DNA of 64,000 nucleotides from Beta vulgaris subsp. vulgaris (taxonomy: Eukaryota; Streptophyta; Magnoliopsida; Caryophyllales; Amaranthaceae). This document shows positions 1 to 12,175 of the stretch, in pieces. The notes below the pieces were generated by a model that saw only the letters and a list, made by a program, of their open reading frames with translations, did no database searches and was not told the origin of the DNA. The DNA lies in the NCBI RefSeq assembly GCF_026745355.1, contig NC_079210.1, positions 6,817,972 through 6,881,971 of the forward strand, written 5' to 3'. The position numbers and the translations under genes were made by a program. The number at the start of each line of letters is the position of its first letter. Position 1 is the stretch's first letter.

Positions 1-185
1 GGATTCTGAGCATTGACCAAAAATTCCGGCGTTGACCAGACCACGTGCGAAGCACGTGATCATTGACTGAACCAAAAAACCCCCAAAATTCCCCAAAAAA
101 ACCCGATTTTCACCCAATTTTCCCCAAACCCCATTTTCACCCAATTTTCCCCCCAAAATTCGTTTCTCTCTCTCCTTCTCTCTTC
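1..185. repeat. Left TIR of the MULE (partial)
   Basis: Pairs with the right TIR and includes C-rich tracts and a CT-rich stretch just before the GRF gene. Bases 42-58 form a short hairpin, CACGTGC-GAA-GCACGTG, whose arms are G-box cores. The outermost part of the repeat is outside the window. Confidence 0.92.
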
Positions 186-348
186 TGTGTTCTTCCATTA
201 CCAATTAAATTTTCCCCAAATTACAATTCACACTTACACTATCTAATTTCCATTATCACTTCTTCATCCTCTTTTTAATTTGGTGTTGTAGTTAGTACAG
301 GAGAATTTGCGAAAAGTTAGGGTTTTGGGAGAATTTGGGCAAGTCATC

Positions 349-783
349 ATGTCTTCTTCTTCTCAACATGAACGAAGGTGTAACTGTGGGATTAGAGCTG
401 CAAAGAAGACTTCTTGGACTCATGACAACCCAGGAAGGAAGTTTTTGGCTTGTAAGTTCTACAATTTCGAGACAGGGCACAAGGGGTGCAATTTTTTTGA
501 GTGGATTGATGAAGAGCCATGTAATTGGCAAAAAGAAGTGACCAATGTACTTGTTGGTGAGAAACAGAGATTGGCAACTGAAATGAATGTGCTGAAGGCA
601 AAATTTGTGTTTGTTGAACATGAAAAAAACAGGCTTGCTGATGAATTGGTGAAGGCAAAGAAAAAAATGGATAAGGTGAAGAGGACTGTGGAAGCTCCAC
701 AACAAAACTTGGGGGTTGTTGTTATCATAGCATGTGTTGTTGCACTTGTTGTTAGCTTTACTGTTTCTAAGTTATTAGGTTAG
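349..783 (+). CDS. GRF-type zinc-finger protein with C-terminal membrane anchor, encoded by the MULE
   Basis: Single-exon gene of 144 aa from the ATG at 349 (MSSSSQHE); an in-frame ATG at 307 is less likely because the GRF domain starts directly after MSSSSQHE. Residues about 9-55 form a GRF zinc finger: a CNCG pair, an NPGRKFLAC block and a GCNFFEWIDE block. A charged Lys/Glu-rich stretch (about 60-115) looks like a coiled coil, followed by a hydrophobic segment (about 120-140) ending in SKLLG, which suits a tail anchor. GRF fingers bind nucleic acid. The gene starts about 160 bp inside the left TIR, whose CT-rich edge may act as promoter and leader. Its role in transposition is unknown; it could be a captured host gene or a true accessory factor. 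Confidence 0.82.
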   Translation: MSSSSQHERRCNCGIRAAKKTSWTHDNPGRKFLACKFYNFETGHKGCNFFEWIDEEPCNWQKEVTNVLVGEKQRLATEMNVLKAKFVFVEHEKNRLADELVKAKKKMDKVKRTVEAPQQNLGVVVIIACVVALVVSFTVSKLLG

Positions 784-1152
784 GATAGGTTGTTGTTATA
801 ATAGCAATGTAATGGGATGGGTAATAGCAATGTAATGGGATGGGATGGGGGAGAATGTAGTTTGATCTAAGGAATTGATGTACCAATGTTGTGATATTTG
901 TCACATCTTCTATGATAAGTTAAGGTTTTGTTTGACTATCTGTTCTGTTTGTTTGAGTACATTGAACAACCATTCACAACAATTGACAAATACTAACTGA
1001 ATGCAAACAAATAACTTATATTGCATCATTAACTAACTGTTTTAACAAAAAATGACCATAGCCTAACACAATAAGCATGTGTTTGTTCATTACAAACTTG
1101 AAATCAAAAGCCAAAAGAGATGTTCAGTACATTAATAGACTTAAAACAGCAG

Positions 1153-4100
1153 CTACATTATGCTTGAATTGAAGTTTGCACCCATTGAAATGCATGAAGG
1201 ACCAGCTGAACTGCTAGCTTGAGAAGAGAAATCATGTTGTTGTGGTTGATGTGGATGCACTGGAGCTGCTGTTGCTTGTTCTTGTTGCTGAGTTGGAGCT
1301 GTTCTTTGCTTCTTGGCAGGTGGAGCAGATGGATCTTTCCTTGGCCTTCCAGTCTTGCCTTTTGGAGGTTCAACTGGTTTGGGTGGATTCTTACATGTGT
1401 TCTTGTAATGACCCAAACCACCACAATGACTACATGCATTTTTCTTTTTGCCCTTACAACCAACAACTTTCCCCTCTCTTGGCCTTCACCCGACCTTCAC
1501 CTGGCTCTTTTATTCTTTCTTTAGCTTAGGCCTTCCTGGCATTTTTCTAAAAGGTGGGGGTGCAGGTGGTTGTAAGTTAGTCTTGGGCCATTCATTGTGT
1601 CCAGGCATGGGGTGAAATGCAGGGGCATATGTCTTAGAATAGGTGGACACATGGTAAGCCTGATGCACATAGTCCTCAACATTGAGCCTTTGCCTCACAA
1701 TACATGCCAAAGCATGATAACAGGGGATCCCCAACAAGTCCCATCTAAAACAGCCACATGTTTTTTTCTCTAAATTCACAACATATGACTCCCCAGTTGA
1801 CAAGTGGTCCACCTCAAACTCCCATACATCTGCCTGAGCAACATCACAATTCCTAACCTGGTCAGCAGCCTTCTCAAGCATTTTCTCAACTGAAGGCATA
1901 ATCACTCCCTTAAAGTTTTTTAATCCATTTCTTTTTGCACTACACCTCTTCATTACATACCTTCTCATCCATTCCATCATGGATAATATAGGTTTTGTCC
2001 TAGCATCCCTAATAACAGCATTAAAACTCTCACAAGCATTGTTAAGAACCATACCAGACTTAGACCTAGTTGTGAAAGCATGCCTAGACCAATGGCAAGG
2101 TGGAATATCAGCTAGGTACTTATGTGCATCAGTGGACAACAACTTAATGGAGGCCATCTCACACTCAAAATGCCACTGCCATTTGCAAAATAAAAATAAT
2201 CACTAAGCTATATCATGAATCAAAATGATATTTAAAGGCAATTAAAGCATGCACTAACCTTTGTAGATGCTCTTGCTGCTTTCCAAAATGATTGTCTGTA
2301 TAACTCTCCTGGAAATTTTTGTTTGAAGTTAGCCCAAATGTGTCTACAGCGGAACCTCACCTCTGCATTTGGGACTACTTTGTTGAAAGCATCCACCAAG
2401 CCCTACCAAAATGAATTAACAAAAGAAATTAGCAAAAGGAATTAGCAAAAGCAATTAGCAAAATTAATTCACAAAGCAATGTAAAGAGATAAAACTACCT
2501 TTTGCCTGTCAGACATGTATGTGATGTCTGAAGCTGTGCCCTCTCTAACCCATGTGACATTATGTGCTACACTCTCAATGTCCTTCACAAGAAGCTCCAG
2601 AAACCAGGCCCAAGTGTCTCCATTTTCCACTTCCACAATAGCCCAAGCCACTGGAAAAAGGTTGTTGTTCCCATCCTTGGCTACTGCAGTTAGACAAATG
2701 CCTGGGTATGGGCCTCTAAGGTGACAACCATCCACCCCTATAATGGGCCTGCAACCTGCCATAAAGCCTTCCTTACAAGGCTGCAGGCAGATGTACAATC
2801 TCTGAAAGCAAGGGGTACCATCTTCAACCCCTGTCACCTTAACCACTGCTGTGGAACCAGGATTATGCAGCTTGATGGCCTCAGCATAGTCCCAAACCTT
2901 CCCATATTGCTCACTTGCATCCCCATGAATCATCTTCATTGCTATTTGCCTAGCATAATAGCACTTGAAATACCCAAGCTGCACACCAGTCACCCTCCTT
3001 GCCCTTTTCATAAACTCAACCAACTTCCAAGATGGTGTATCCCTCCACTCATCTAAGAACCTCTCAGCCAAGTACTGTGAAGTGACTTTGTTGTTCTCAT
3101 GTTGCCTACCACATGTATGCTCTAACCTAATGCTCTTGATTTGGAATGTAGCCTCACCCTTCACTTGCTTGCAATGAACCTTAAAGTTGCACTTCTTCCC
3201 TTTACATGTGCACCTCACCCTTTTATTGTTCTTCCACTCACACTCACATCTATTCACACAATACACACTCACTCTCCTCTTATTGTTATGCAGAAAGTAG
3301 TAGTTGTAGCCCCTGTCAATGGCATGGTACCTTAGTGCCTTCCTAAAACAGTCACTGGAAGGAAACTTGAGTCCCAAAGTCAAGTTGATTTTCCCCTTGA
3401 AATCAACTGCAGGGTTGAACACAGAGTAATTTAACCCTAGCTCCTCATCAGATTCACCTAAGCTAGCCACCTCATCATCATCATCATCATTCAGATCCTC
3501 TTCATCTAACAATTGGATGTTCAAATCATCCTCCTCAACTGCCTCTCTTCCTAACAAACTACCTTCAACACCACCTAAGCTCCTTGTGACCCTCTCACTT
3601 ATACCAAAATCAACATATTCAACAAATATGTCATCATCACTTTCATCTTCAAAGTCACCCTCACTTAACACTACATCACTATCTTCCTCATCAGATTCCC
3701 ATGAACCACCCTCATTTAAATCTTCACCCTCACCCAGATGTTCACCCTCACCCACAAGCTCACTTTCACCCACTTGTTGACCCTCACCCAGTTGTTCACC
3801 CTCACCCACAACCTGACTTGCACCCACTTCCTGGCCCTCACCAACTGAACCTACTGCTTGACCCTCAGCTTCCAAACCCTCTGGATAATAATTTCTCCAC
3901 CTCCCTGACCTAGTATTTATTCTAGATCTGCTGTATGGCTGCTGTTTTTTTGTTTGTTTTGAGCTGGAAAGAGGTAAAGGTTGGGGCTGCTTTGTTTTGT
4001 CCTTACTCACTGTTTTTGTAGGTGACGTTTTTTTCTGTGTAGGGTTAGCAACTTTGGATGTGGGGACCACTTTCCCATCTTTTTGTGGACCCCCTGTTGA

Positions 4101-4517
4101 CTGTGAAGGTCCTTTTGACTTTCCTTTAACTCTCCTATAAGTACCCTTCCCCTCATCACTACTCTCCCCCTCATCAGCATTTCTATCCCCTTCTTCACAA
4201 TGAGTCACATACAAATAGTATGCTCCATTTGGCTCAGGAGCATTAAGAAACTCAGGGATATCACCATCATCCCTTATCTCCTTTCTTCCATTAAATAATG
4301 TACAACCCCTCCTCCTAAACCAAATCTGTCCAACATCTGTGAATTTCAATCCATTCTTAATCCAATCCACAAATTCAAAGTAACATACTTCCTCTACTCT
4401 ACTGTGCAAGCTAATTCCATAAAAATTCCCAGGCCCAGGTTCATAAGTTGTTTTCTTCCTCTTCACATTCGTGACAAATCTTCCCCCATAGTACAAATGA
4501 ATGTTAACAGGTGCCAT
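1153..4517 (-). CDS. MULE transposase (spliced, with a C-terminal frameshift)
   Basis: Exons on the minus strand are 4517-2499, 2402-2259 and 2175-1510, with GT-AG introns and codon phase kept, giving about 943 aa. A PB1-like N-terminal domain (1-107) is followed by a Lys/Ser region and an acidic stretch with GEGE-type repeats (215-345). A MuDR-type DNA-binding domain with Cys/His residues spans about 375-470. The DDE catalytic core has Asp596 (GVDGCHLRG), Asp670 (YMSDRQK) and a Glu near 770 (NACESFN). A SWIM zinc finger (CGCFRWDLLGIPCYHALAC) follows. The frame then stops at 1510, but a CCHC zinc knuckle (CSHCGGLGHYKNTC) and a Pro/Gln-rich tail continue to 1153 in another frame. With no room for an intron this looks like a frameshift. 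The DDE core itself is uninterrupted. Confidence 0.88.
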
Positions 4518-4937
4518 TAACTTATACCAAGGATAATATATGTTTACTCTACCATTAAACCTGAATCAAAATAAACAAACATAAACCTAAGAATCTACCA
4601 TTCAGCTTTTATTTTTAAATTGCAAACACCAAAAATTTAAATTATCAAAAAACTTACCTTGGCCTTTGAACTACTGTAAACCTGTCCTTTTTGTCTCGAA
4701 TTTGTTGCTTTACAGGACCACCATCTTCTTTACCCATTGAAAACGACAAGAAGAAGAAAGTAAGAAAGTGAGGATGAATAAGGAAAAAAAATTACAGACT
4801 TTTTTAGCAAAAAAAAACTTACTTTGTTAGCCCTAAGTAATATTAAGTTCACCAACCACCCAATAACCTTTCCAATCAATGTCTTCTGCAAGTTGCCTTC
4901 AATTCAATACCTGCATTCAATGATGATGTCGTTGCAT

Positions 4938-5235
4938 AGAAGAGAGAAGGAGAGAGAGAAACGAATTTTGGGGGGAAAATTGGGTTAAAATGGGGTTTGG
5001 GGTTTTATCGGGTTTTTTTGGGGAATTTTGGGGGGTTTTTTGGTTCAGTTAATGATCACGTGCTTCGCACGTGATCTGGTCAACGACGGAATTTTTGGTC
5101 AATGCTCAGAATCCGGCAAAAGGTGCTAAGTTACAACAAAAAAGTTGGTAAAAGGTACTTGTTCACAACATTTTTTATATAAGGTACTTTTTCACAAAAA
5201 GTGATATTTATAAGGTACTTTCTGACAAAAAATCC
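4938..5235. repeat. Right TIR of the MULE with phased GGTACT motifs
   Basis: Inverse of the left TIR up to 5114, then about 120 bp that should match the missing left end. It holds a near-perfect palindrome at 5054-5076 with two G-box CACGTG cores. Four spaced copies of AAGGTRCT start their GG at 5122, 5154, 5183 and 5214, about 30 bp apart. The terminus, read inward from 5235, begins GGATTTTTTGTCAGAAAG. The same spacing recurs in two other elements in the window. Confidence 0.88.
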
Positions 5236-5439
5236 TTTTCTTTTTACGTGATATATTGCTGCGTAGAGGTAAAACCGCAACAATATCACCGTAGCAATAA
5301 GCAATTATTCTACTAGTGCATGGAGGCGTGGCTTAAGGCCACATGATATTCATGAACGTGACTTATTAATGAAGCAGCTTCATCACTCCACCTGTCTCTC
5401 CTTTGGACTCGAATATATGTTAATATGGATGCCGCATAA

Positions 5440-6544
5440 GTTAAATCACTCACATTGGAACTTGCGAAATTCGAGCTTTCTCAACCAACAAATATTATCA
5501 ATGGCCTATGGAGAGGCCTTGTTCCTTACCGCATTGAGATTTTCACTTGGTTATCCCTCATCAGCAAATTAAACACCAAGGATCGTCTTGTTCATCTTGA
5601 TGTCATCCATCTATTTGATGCATCTTGTGTGTTTTGTGGACTTCTTTTGAAAGATTGTTATCATCCCTTCCTCCATTGCAATTTCTCACGGAGGATTTAG
5701 TCTTGGTGGCTCAGAGAAGCTTCATTGGGTCCCTCCTTCATCCACAAGAGAAGCTTTTAATCGATGACAACCTCCCTTTCTTGGGGTCTTCTTCAAGAAA
5801 ATTTGGAAGCAAGTTTTTTCATAATATTGGGACTATTTGGAAAAAGAGAAACGATTGATGTTCCAAAAGCTGTTTTAGTTCTTTGGAGAATCTTCATGAT
5901 CTTAGTCTCTTTAGATTGGGAGGGTGGATCGAAGGGTGGGGAGATCCATTTCCTTACAAATCAAATGATATGCTTTGAAATCCTCATTGCTTAAAGTGGC
6001 AAAAGCTAGCTATCGCCAAAAATCATGTCGAAACAGTCTCCACAACACTCTCTTTGGCTTCGTCCTCGACCAAATTTCCTCAAGTGGAACGTTGATGCAT
6101 CTCTAAATGCCTATTGTCCTGCCCCATCCCCCTTAAGGAGATTAACCATGCGGAAGTGCTTGGCATCCACATAGCTCTCAAAATGTCCTTCAATTCAGAT
6201 TGGTTCAACTCCTTATCGCTCATTGTGAAATCAAACTCATGTAATGATGTTAAGTGGTGCAATGGAGAATCATTTGGGCTATGGAATCTCAACTTCACTA
6301 TTACTTCATCCGAGGAGTGATGGCGAAAAATCCTGGAATTAGTATCACATACAAAGGACTAGAATCTAATGTGGTTGCGGATACATTGGCAAAGCAAGGA
6401 GTTAGAAGAATTGTTGATTTTTGTTGCTTGGATGTAAAAGCCATTTTTGTTCTGTTAATTTTTCGTTTTTTTTTTCCCTTAATTTTGGGCATGCTATATG
6501 TAACTTGATTCCTTTGTATTGTCCTGGAATTTAATTAATAGAAT
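5440..6544 (+). pseudogene. Degenerate 3' part of an L1-type LINE (zf-RVT and RNase H)
   Basis: Frameshifted + strand reading frames match the end of plant LINE ORF2. Bases 5455-5700 encode a reverse-transcriptase zinc-binding segment (GLVPYRIEIFTWL, CVFCG, HPFLHC). From about 6060 a ribonuclease H core appears (LKWNVDAS, AEVLGIHIALKMS), ending in SNVVADTLAKQG near 6390. The RT domain is missing, so this is a 5'-truncated and mutated copy. Its tail is split by the hAT MITE at 6553-6860. Bases 5236-5440 between it and the MULE contain nothing I recognise. Confidence 0.72.
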
Positions 6545-6552
6545 CCTCAAAT

Positions 6553-6860
6553 TAGAGGTGATCATTTTGGCCCGGCCCGTTTTTCGGCCGGGTTTTGGGC
6601 AGAATTTTACGGCCCGCGGGCCGGGCCCGGCCCGGCCCGGTCATTTTTTTTTTTTTTTGGGCGGGCTTTGGGTAAGCTAAAAATGACTTTTTAGTCTATT
6701 TTTTGGCCCGGCCCGTTTTGGCCCGCTAAGCCCGGCCCGAAATAGCGGGCTTTGGACACAAAAATTCGGCCCGAATTTATGCCCGGCCCGGCCCGGCCAA
6801 TGGGCAAATTTTTTTGGCCGCGGCCCGGCCCGAACCCGGCCTGGCCCATGATCACCTCTA
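6553..6860. mobile_element. GC-rich hAT-type MITE with GGCCCG repeats
   Basis: Perfect 12-bp ends TAGAGGTGATCA / TGATCACCTCTA are flanked by identical 8-bp duplications CCTCAAAT at 6545-6552 and 6861-6868, the hAT signature. The 308-bp interior is built almost wholly from GGCCCG/CGGGCC words on both strands, which can fold extensively. It has no coding capacity and lies inside the dead LINE tail. Confidence 0.92.
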
Positions 6861-6984
6861 CCTCAAATTATCAAAAAACAATTATTGTCAATTGGAGAAG
6901 TGTGCATCAGTTTGTGCTCCAAGATTTTTCTATTGCTGCACAACGAACAAAGGTATTTTAACATTCTGGATAGATTATGTCCCG

Positions 6985-8036
<1,052 letters not shown>

Positions 8037-8040
8037 TCAT

Positions 8041-8928
8041 TAACATTGGAGCACAAGAAATGTAACACATATTTTATTTAATTATTAAAGGTTATTTGTC
8101 TGAAATTACCAATTATATATATGCCGACTTCAAAAAATAACTATCTAAATAGAACTTTATCAAAAAGTTACCTCGAAAATAAAAAAGTACTATTATCCAG
8201 GAAAAACATATAGTTATAATTATACAAATTATATAATACCTAACTCAACAGTACAAGGTGTACCATGCACATGGTACTCTTTGGTCTATAATGTTCTTTG
8301 TCCATCCTCCACCATCAAAATTTACAATCCAATATTCTACCTTCTCCAAGTTTCTCCTAATGATTTATGACAACCATATTTCTATTCCTTTCATTTTTAG
8401 TGCCTCAATCGAGTAACAAGTTGATCAAGTGATATTATGATATATGTTTATTTATCAAAACCAAAAAATCCATAACACTAATGGAAAAAGCCCAACTGAT
8501 CCCAAAATGAACGAGCGTGGTTGGTTAGATTGATTAATTAATGTTGTTTAGGTTGCTAGATGATAAAGTAATTAAGTTGTTTGGAGAATTAAGTAATGGT
8601 GTTTCTTTAAATAAAAAGAGAAAAAAATTCATTTTGAATTGGATTGCACTTATTATGCTATTTACAAAAATGAAAATATTGCACTGAAACAAAGAAAAGG
8701 TTGCCTAACAACCTTTAATTTATGTTTAGTACTATTTTCATTTCTTTCTACAACCTTGTAGTTTATTTTTTAAAATTATTCACCGGCCATTATCTTTATC
8801 TTTTGGAGATAAGTTTCTCCCACCCACATTTCTGTCCTAAATATGAAAGGATGAGGCAAACCTAAAATCTAATAATCTAATTGTTGGGTATATGGCATCA
8901 TATAGAGCTCATGGAGGTGTATGTGTGT
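8041..8928. other. AT-rich intergenic sequence without genes
   Basis: No coding region seen. At 8091 a sequence beginning GGTTATTTGTCTGAAATTAC resembles the MULE terminus seen at 5235 and has ACC/ATC motifs at about 8108, 8142 and 8170. No matching right end was found, so it may be an orphan, diverged MULE end. Confidence 0.4.
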
Positions 8929-9535
8929 AGAGATGAGGTTGCGTAGAGGGAAAACGTCATTTGGGACATAGTGCTGACTTTGAATGCACATATCTCTCAA
9001 TATATAAATGATTTTGATGTGATTCAAATTGGAGGTGATAGCTTGTTCCGAGAGCTTTCCAACAACAGGTCATATGCCCAATTCCGCTGAGAAACGAGAA
9101 AGTTATGACTGTTTTACGAAGAACTGACGAAACTGTTTTGTCTTGCGTCTCGCCCGGATAGGTCGGGCGGATTTCGCCCGGGCACTTTCAGTCGGGCTCG
9201 CAAGCTGTTTTGGAATAGTGAAATCCCGCCCGAGCGGTTTGGCGTTTTGTCCGGAAAACGCGTTTTAGACGCGGGAGTATAAATAGATGTCCTAATACGT
9301 CTTTTATTTGATCCCAAAAAATCATTATTCACAAATTAGAGAAAGAGAAAGCAATAGAGAGAGTTCTTGGAGTGCTTTTGTAATCTTTCTTGAATATTCA
9401 TCGATTCGTAGTTCATATTCGTGGTTTTTCTCCCAGTTCTTGGATTTCCACGTAAAAGTTATTGTGTGTTCTTTCTTGCTTTGTTATTTGTTGTTCTATT
9501 ATTGTTTACAATTATTTCTAGATTGCTAGTCAATA
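8929..9535 (+). mobile_element. LTR fragment or solo LTR of a retrotransposon
   Basis: Resembles an LTR U3-R region on the + strand. It has the phrase GAGCTTTCCAAC near 9051 (compare ACTTTCCAACGATAGG in the gypsy LTR at 61759), a GC-rich block with repeated CGCCCG, and a TATA box in GAGTATAAATAG near 9279. A purine-rich leader follows (GAGAGAGTTCTTGGAGTG). No primer site, coding region or target duplication was found, and both edges are approximate. Confidence 0.55.
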
Positions 9536-9736
9536 GAACTTACACTAATAAATACAAGTATAAAACAATCTACAAAGAGAAAACCAATTTGCCTTTTTAA
9601 AAAAAAAATCTATCCTAACAACTTCTGTTACTTCAACAGAAAAATAAAAAGTTCTGCAGGAGTGAGGATAGCAAAAGAATTTTCTTTCCAACTTGAGATT
9701 ATGCGGCACAACTGACAACTGAAGAAGGGACACTTA

Positions 9737-10049
9737 GGCCTCGTTTGGTTCACATGGGAAATAATTTCCCATGGGAATTTACATTTCATGGGAAATTATT
9801 TCCCTTGTTAATTTCCTAGGAATTAGACAAAATTGTTTGGTTGACACCATAGGAAATTACATTTCCTAGGAAATTACTCACCAAGGGGAGCTTGGTGAGT
9901 GATTTCCCATGTTTCATGGAAATTCTATTTCCCTTGGAATTTGTATTTCCTATGCTTCTCCCATTTCCCTCCAACCAAACACAACACCCATAATGTATTT
10001 CCTAGGAATTTCTATTTCCAAGGGAAATAGCTTCCAACCAAACAACACC
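9737..10049. mobile_element. Tourist-like (PIF/Harbinger) MITE
   Basis: Ends GGCCTCGTTTGGTT and AACCAAACAACACC are near-perfect inverted repeats. They are flanked by 3-bp duplications TTA at 9734-9736 and 10050-10052, as PIF/Harbinger elements leave. The 313-bp interior is full of short palindromes around TTTCC/GGAAA. It has no coding capacity. Confidence 0.9.
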
Positions 10050-10509
10050 TTAATATATATGCAAATTCTAGAATGAGACCTATTGTAAACTGGGGTAACG
10101 TTTTGGTCACTTCTACACATGTTACACCTTTAACGTTTTCTGAAATGGATTTTTATTTTTATTTTTACTTTAAAACTGACTTTTTTTCTATTAAAAGTGA
10201 AATAGTCTTATAATAATTTTTCATAGAAGGTTTTTCACCAAACAAAGTAAAAAATAAAGGAGGTGAGGAGGAAGACTTCTAAACTTTTTTGCTTTATTGC
10301 AAGGAATAGAGTAATAGACATTGAAGTTAAAGTTGGTATCACTCGCATATAAGTATACACTACTAGATGTATTATTGATATATTTTCAATTAGTACCCAC
10401 AACATAATTTATAAAACCAGTTAAACACCTTCTAGAGTGCTAGTACTACCTACCAACGCATCTTCTACAAAAATGATGATACAATCAGGAGACCATTTAA
10501 TATTAGTAA

Positions 10510-10690
10510 TAACCAAGATTGTTTGAAGAAGGTGGTGGGAATTCACCTGTGCTTTTGAGTCACAAGTTCAAACCTCACTATCTATTTGTGTTTGGGAGTA
10601 GGAATTTCCTAGTGTTCCCACTACTCTCAAGCGTTGACCTATGTACATGGTTGATTGACCTGCAACAAGTTTTGGTCTAATATGGTCCTT
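10510..10690 (+). mobile_element. Possible tRNA-derived SINE
   Basis: AAGTTCAAACCTC at about 10564 fits a pol III B box (GTTCAAACC) and is followed by a SINE-like body. The A box is not convincing and no target duplication was identified. Confidence 0.3.
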
Positions 10691-11139
10691 TTTCTTACCA
10701 AAGGATTTCCTGGTTGGGGGGAAATTTTTCTTTTTTACTAAGTATTATAAAACTAGTACTAGTATTATTACCTAGAAGATGATAAATTGTTTTAGTAAGT
10801 ACTTTCTTGTATCAAATGTAAGTTTCTTTTTCATTTATAAAAAAATGTTACAATTAGTTTAATTTTTAGTACTACCAAAGGTATGCTAATTTGGTAGCTG
10901 TTCTATTACTCGAAACAAATTTAGTACTCTCTTTGTATTTTTTTATTATGTCTGTTTTGTATTTATGTGTTTGCCAAGCACTCTTTTAACCTAAAATATC
11001 TCTCATTGCATATTAGTAAAATTATAAGATTGCATCATATCAATAAAGTACTCATTGAGATCAATCGAACAAGACCCTACATGATTACATTGTTTCTTAT
11101 TATCTCTAATTAATAATCAATAATGTCGAGATTCCAAAT

Positions 11140-12090
11140 AGGGGGAACCAATGAGCCGAACCGAGATCGAATATGCTCAAGCTCAGGTTCAGCTCGGCTC
11201 GAAAATGGTTGAAGTCAAGCTCGGACTCAAGCTCGAAGCTCGTCGAGCCTTAAATATTTGAGCTCGGATCGAGCTCGAGTGGATTAAATCCTAGATCTAG
11301 GCCCAACTATATAGGCCTAAGTATGCCCAATAGTGTAAGCCCAAGTAAGTAGTTGAACTTTTTCACCCACTCTACACGTGCTTTTATAATTTGGTTTTGC
11401 TAAGATTTCAATATGCGACTACATGTTTTGTTAAAAAAAAGCACACTCATCCTATCTAAAACAAAGAAATACTCATCCTACATATGTTTTTATAATTTGG
11501 TTCCCCTTTTAACATTGCTAAGATTTCGATGCGAGACTCCATGTTTCGCTAAGGAAATAAAACTCACTCTACATATGCTCCTATAACTTGGTTTCCATCT
11601 TGATGAACTTTACAAAGATTTAAATGTTGTATTTTTTATGTTTTGCAACGTCTTAGGCTCTTAGCATAAAACTCTAAGTGTAGTTAAATAATCAATTAAT
11701 CAATTATTAAATAGTTTAATTGTTAAATAATCAAATATTTTTATAATACACTTTAGTCTTTTTATGAAGAAAATAGAGTATAAATTTTGTTTCCCAACCA
11801 AGGTAGTACAAAACGAGATTTTTAAATTGATGTAAGGAGTAGTAACTATTCATAAAAATAATAAGGTTATGCTTGCTTTCTCAACCAATGTGGTAATCAG
11901 GTATAAGTTGGATTGAAAATAAAAATACAGAATAGTAATTTTAAATTTAGTGAATATCTTGAGTCGATCCCGAACTCCATTACACTTATGCTCGAAGGTG
12001 TTGAACCGATCCGAACTCGAATTTAGCCCTCCTTAGTCGACCTGTTACTAAGTCGAATCCGAATAGTTTGCGAATTGTTTGTTCCAAGTA
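11140..12090. repeat. GAGCTCGA-rich segment and diverged tandem repeats, no gene
   Basis: From 11150 to 11280 the sequence is dense in AGCTCG/CTCGAGC words, and similar words recur at 11950-12060. These may be the two ends of one eroded non-coding element. Between them, 11370-11640 holds three diverged copies of a unit of about 95-100 bp (CTCTACACGTGCTTTTATAA type) starting near 11370, 11471 and 11566. Bases 10691-11140 are plain AT-rich intergenic DNA. Confidence 0.5.
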
Positions 12091-12175
12091 ATACGGAGTG
12101 GATACCAACTAAACCCATCATGATATATTTCTAAGATTTATTTTATCTTAATGCATGTTGAGTCGATTTTGGCCT

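Larger units (their letters stand above)
1..5235 (-). mobile_element. Autonomous two-gene Mutator-like element (MULE), left end cut by window
   Basis: Long terminal inverted repeats bracket two convergent genes. Bases 1-185 are the reverse complement, with few mismatches, of about 4938-5114. The right side continues past 5114 to a terminus reading AATCC at 5235, so about 120 bp of the left end should lie before base 1. Inside are a + strand GRF zinc-finger gene near the left TIR and a - strand spliced MULE transposase starting near the right TIR, with 3' ends facing each other about 370 bp apart. The layout recalls maize MuDR (mudrA/mudrB), although the accessory protein is not recognisably MURB. 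The target-site duplication cannot be checked because the left flank is missing; the right flank begins TTTTCTTTT. The strand given is that of the transposase. Confidence 0.93.

Noticed and set aside
292..728. Minus-strand frames of up to 137 codons over the GRF gene
   Set aside because: Shadows of the + strand GRF coding sequence.
2515..3913. Plus-strand frames opposite the MULE transposase
   Set aside because: They are antisense to the acidic and DDE coding regions and show no domain.
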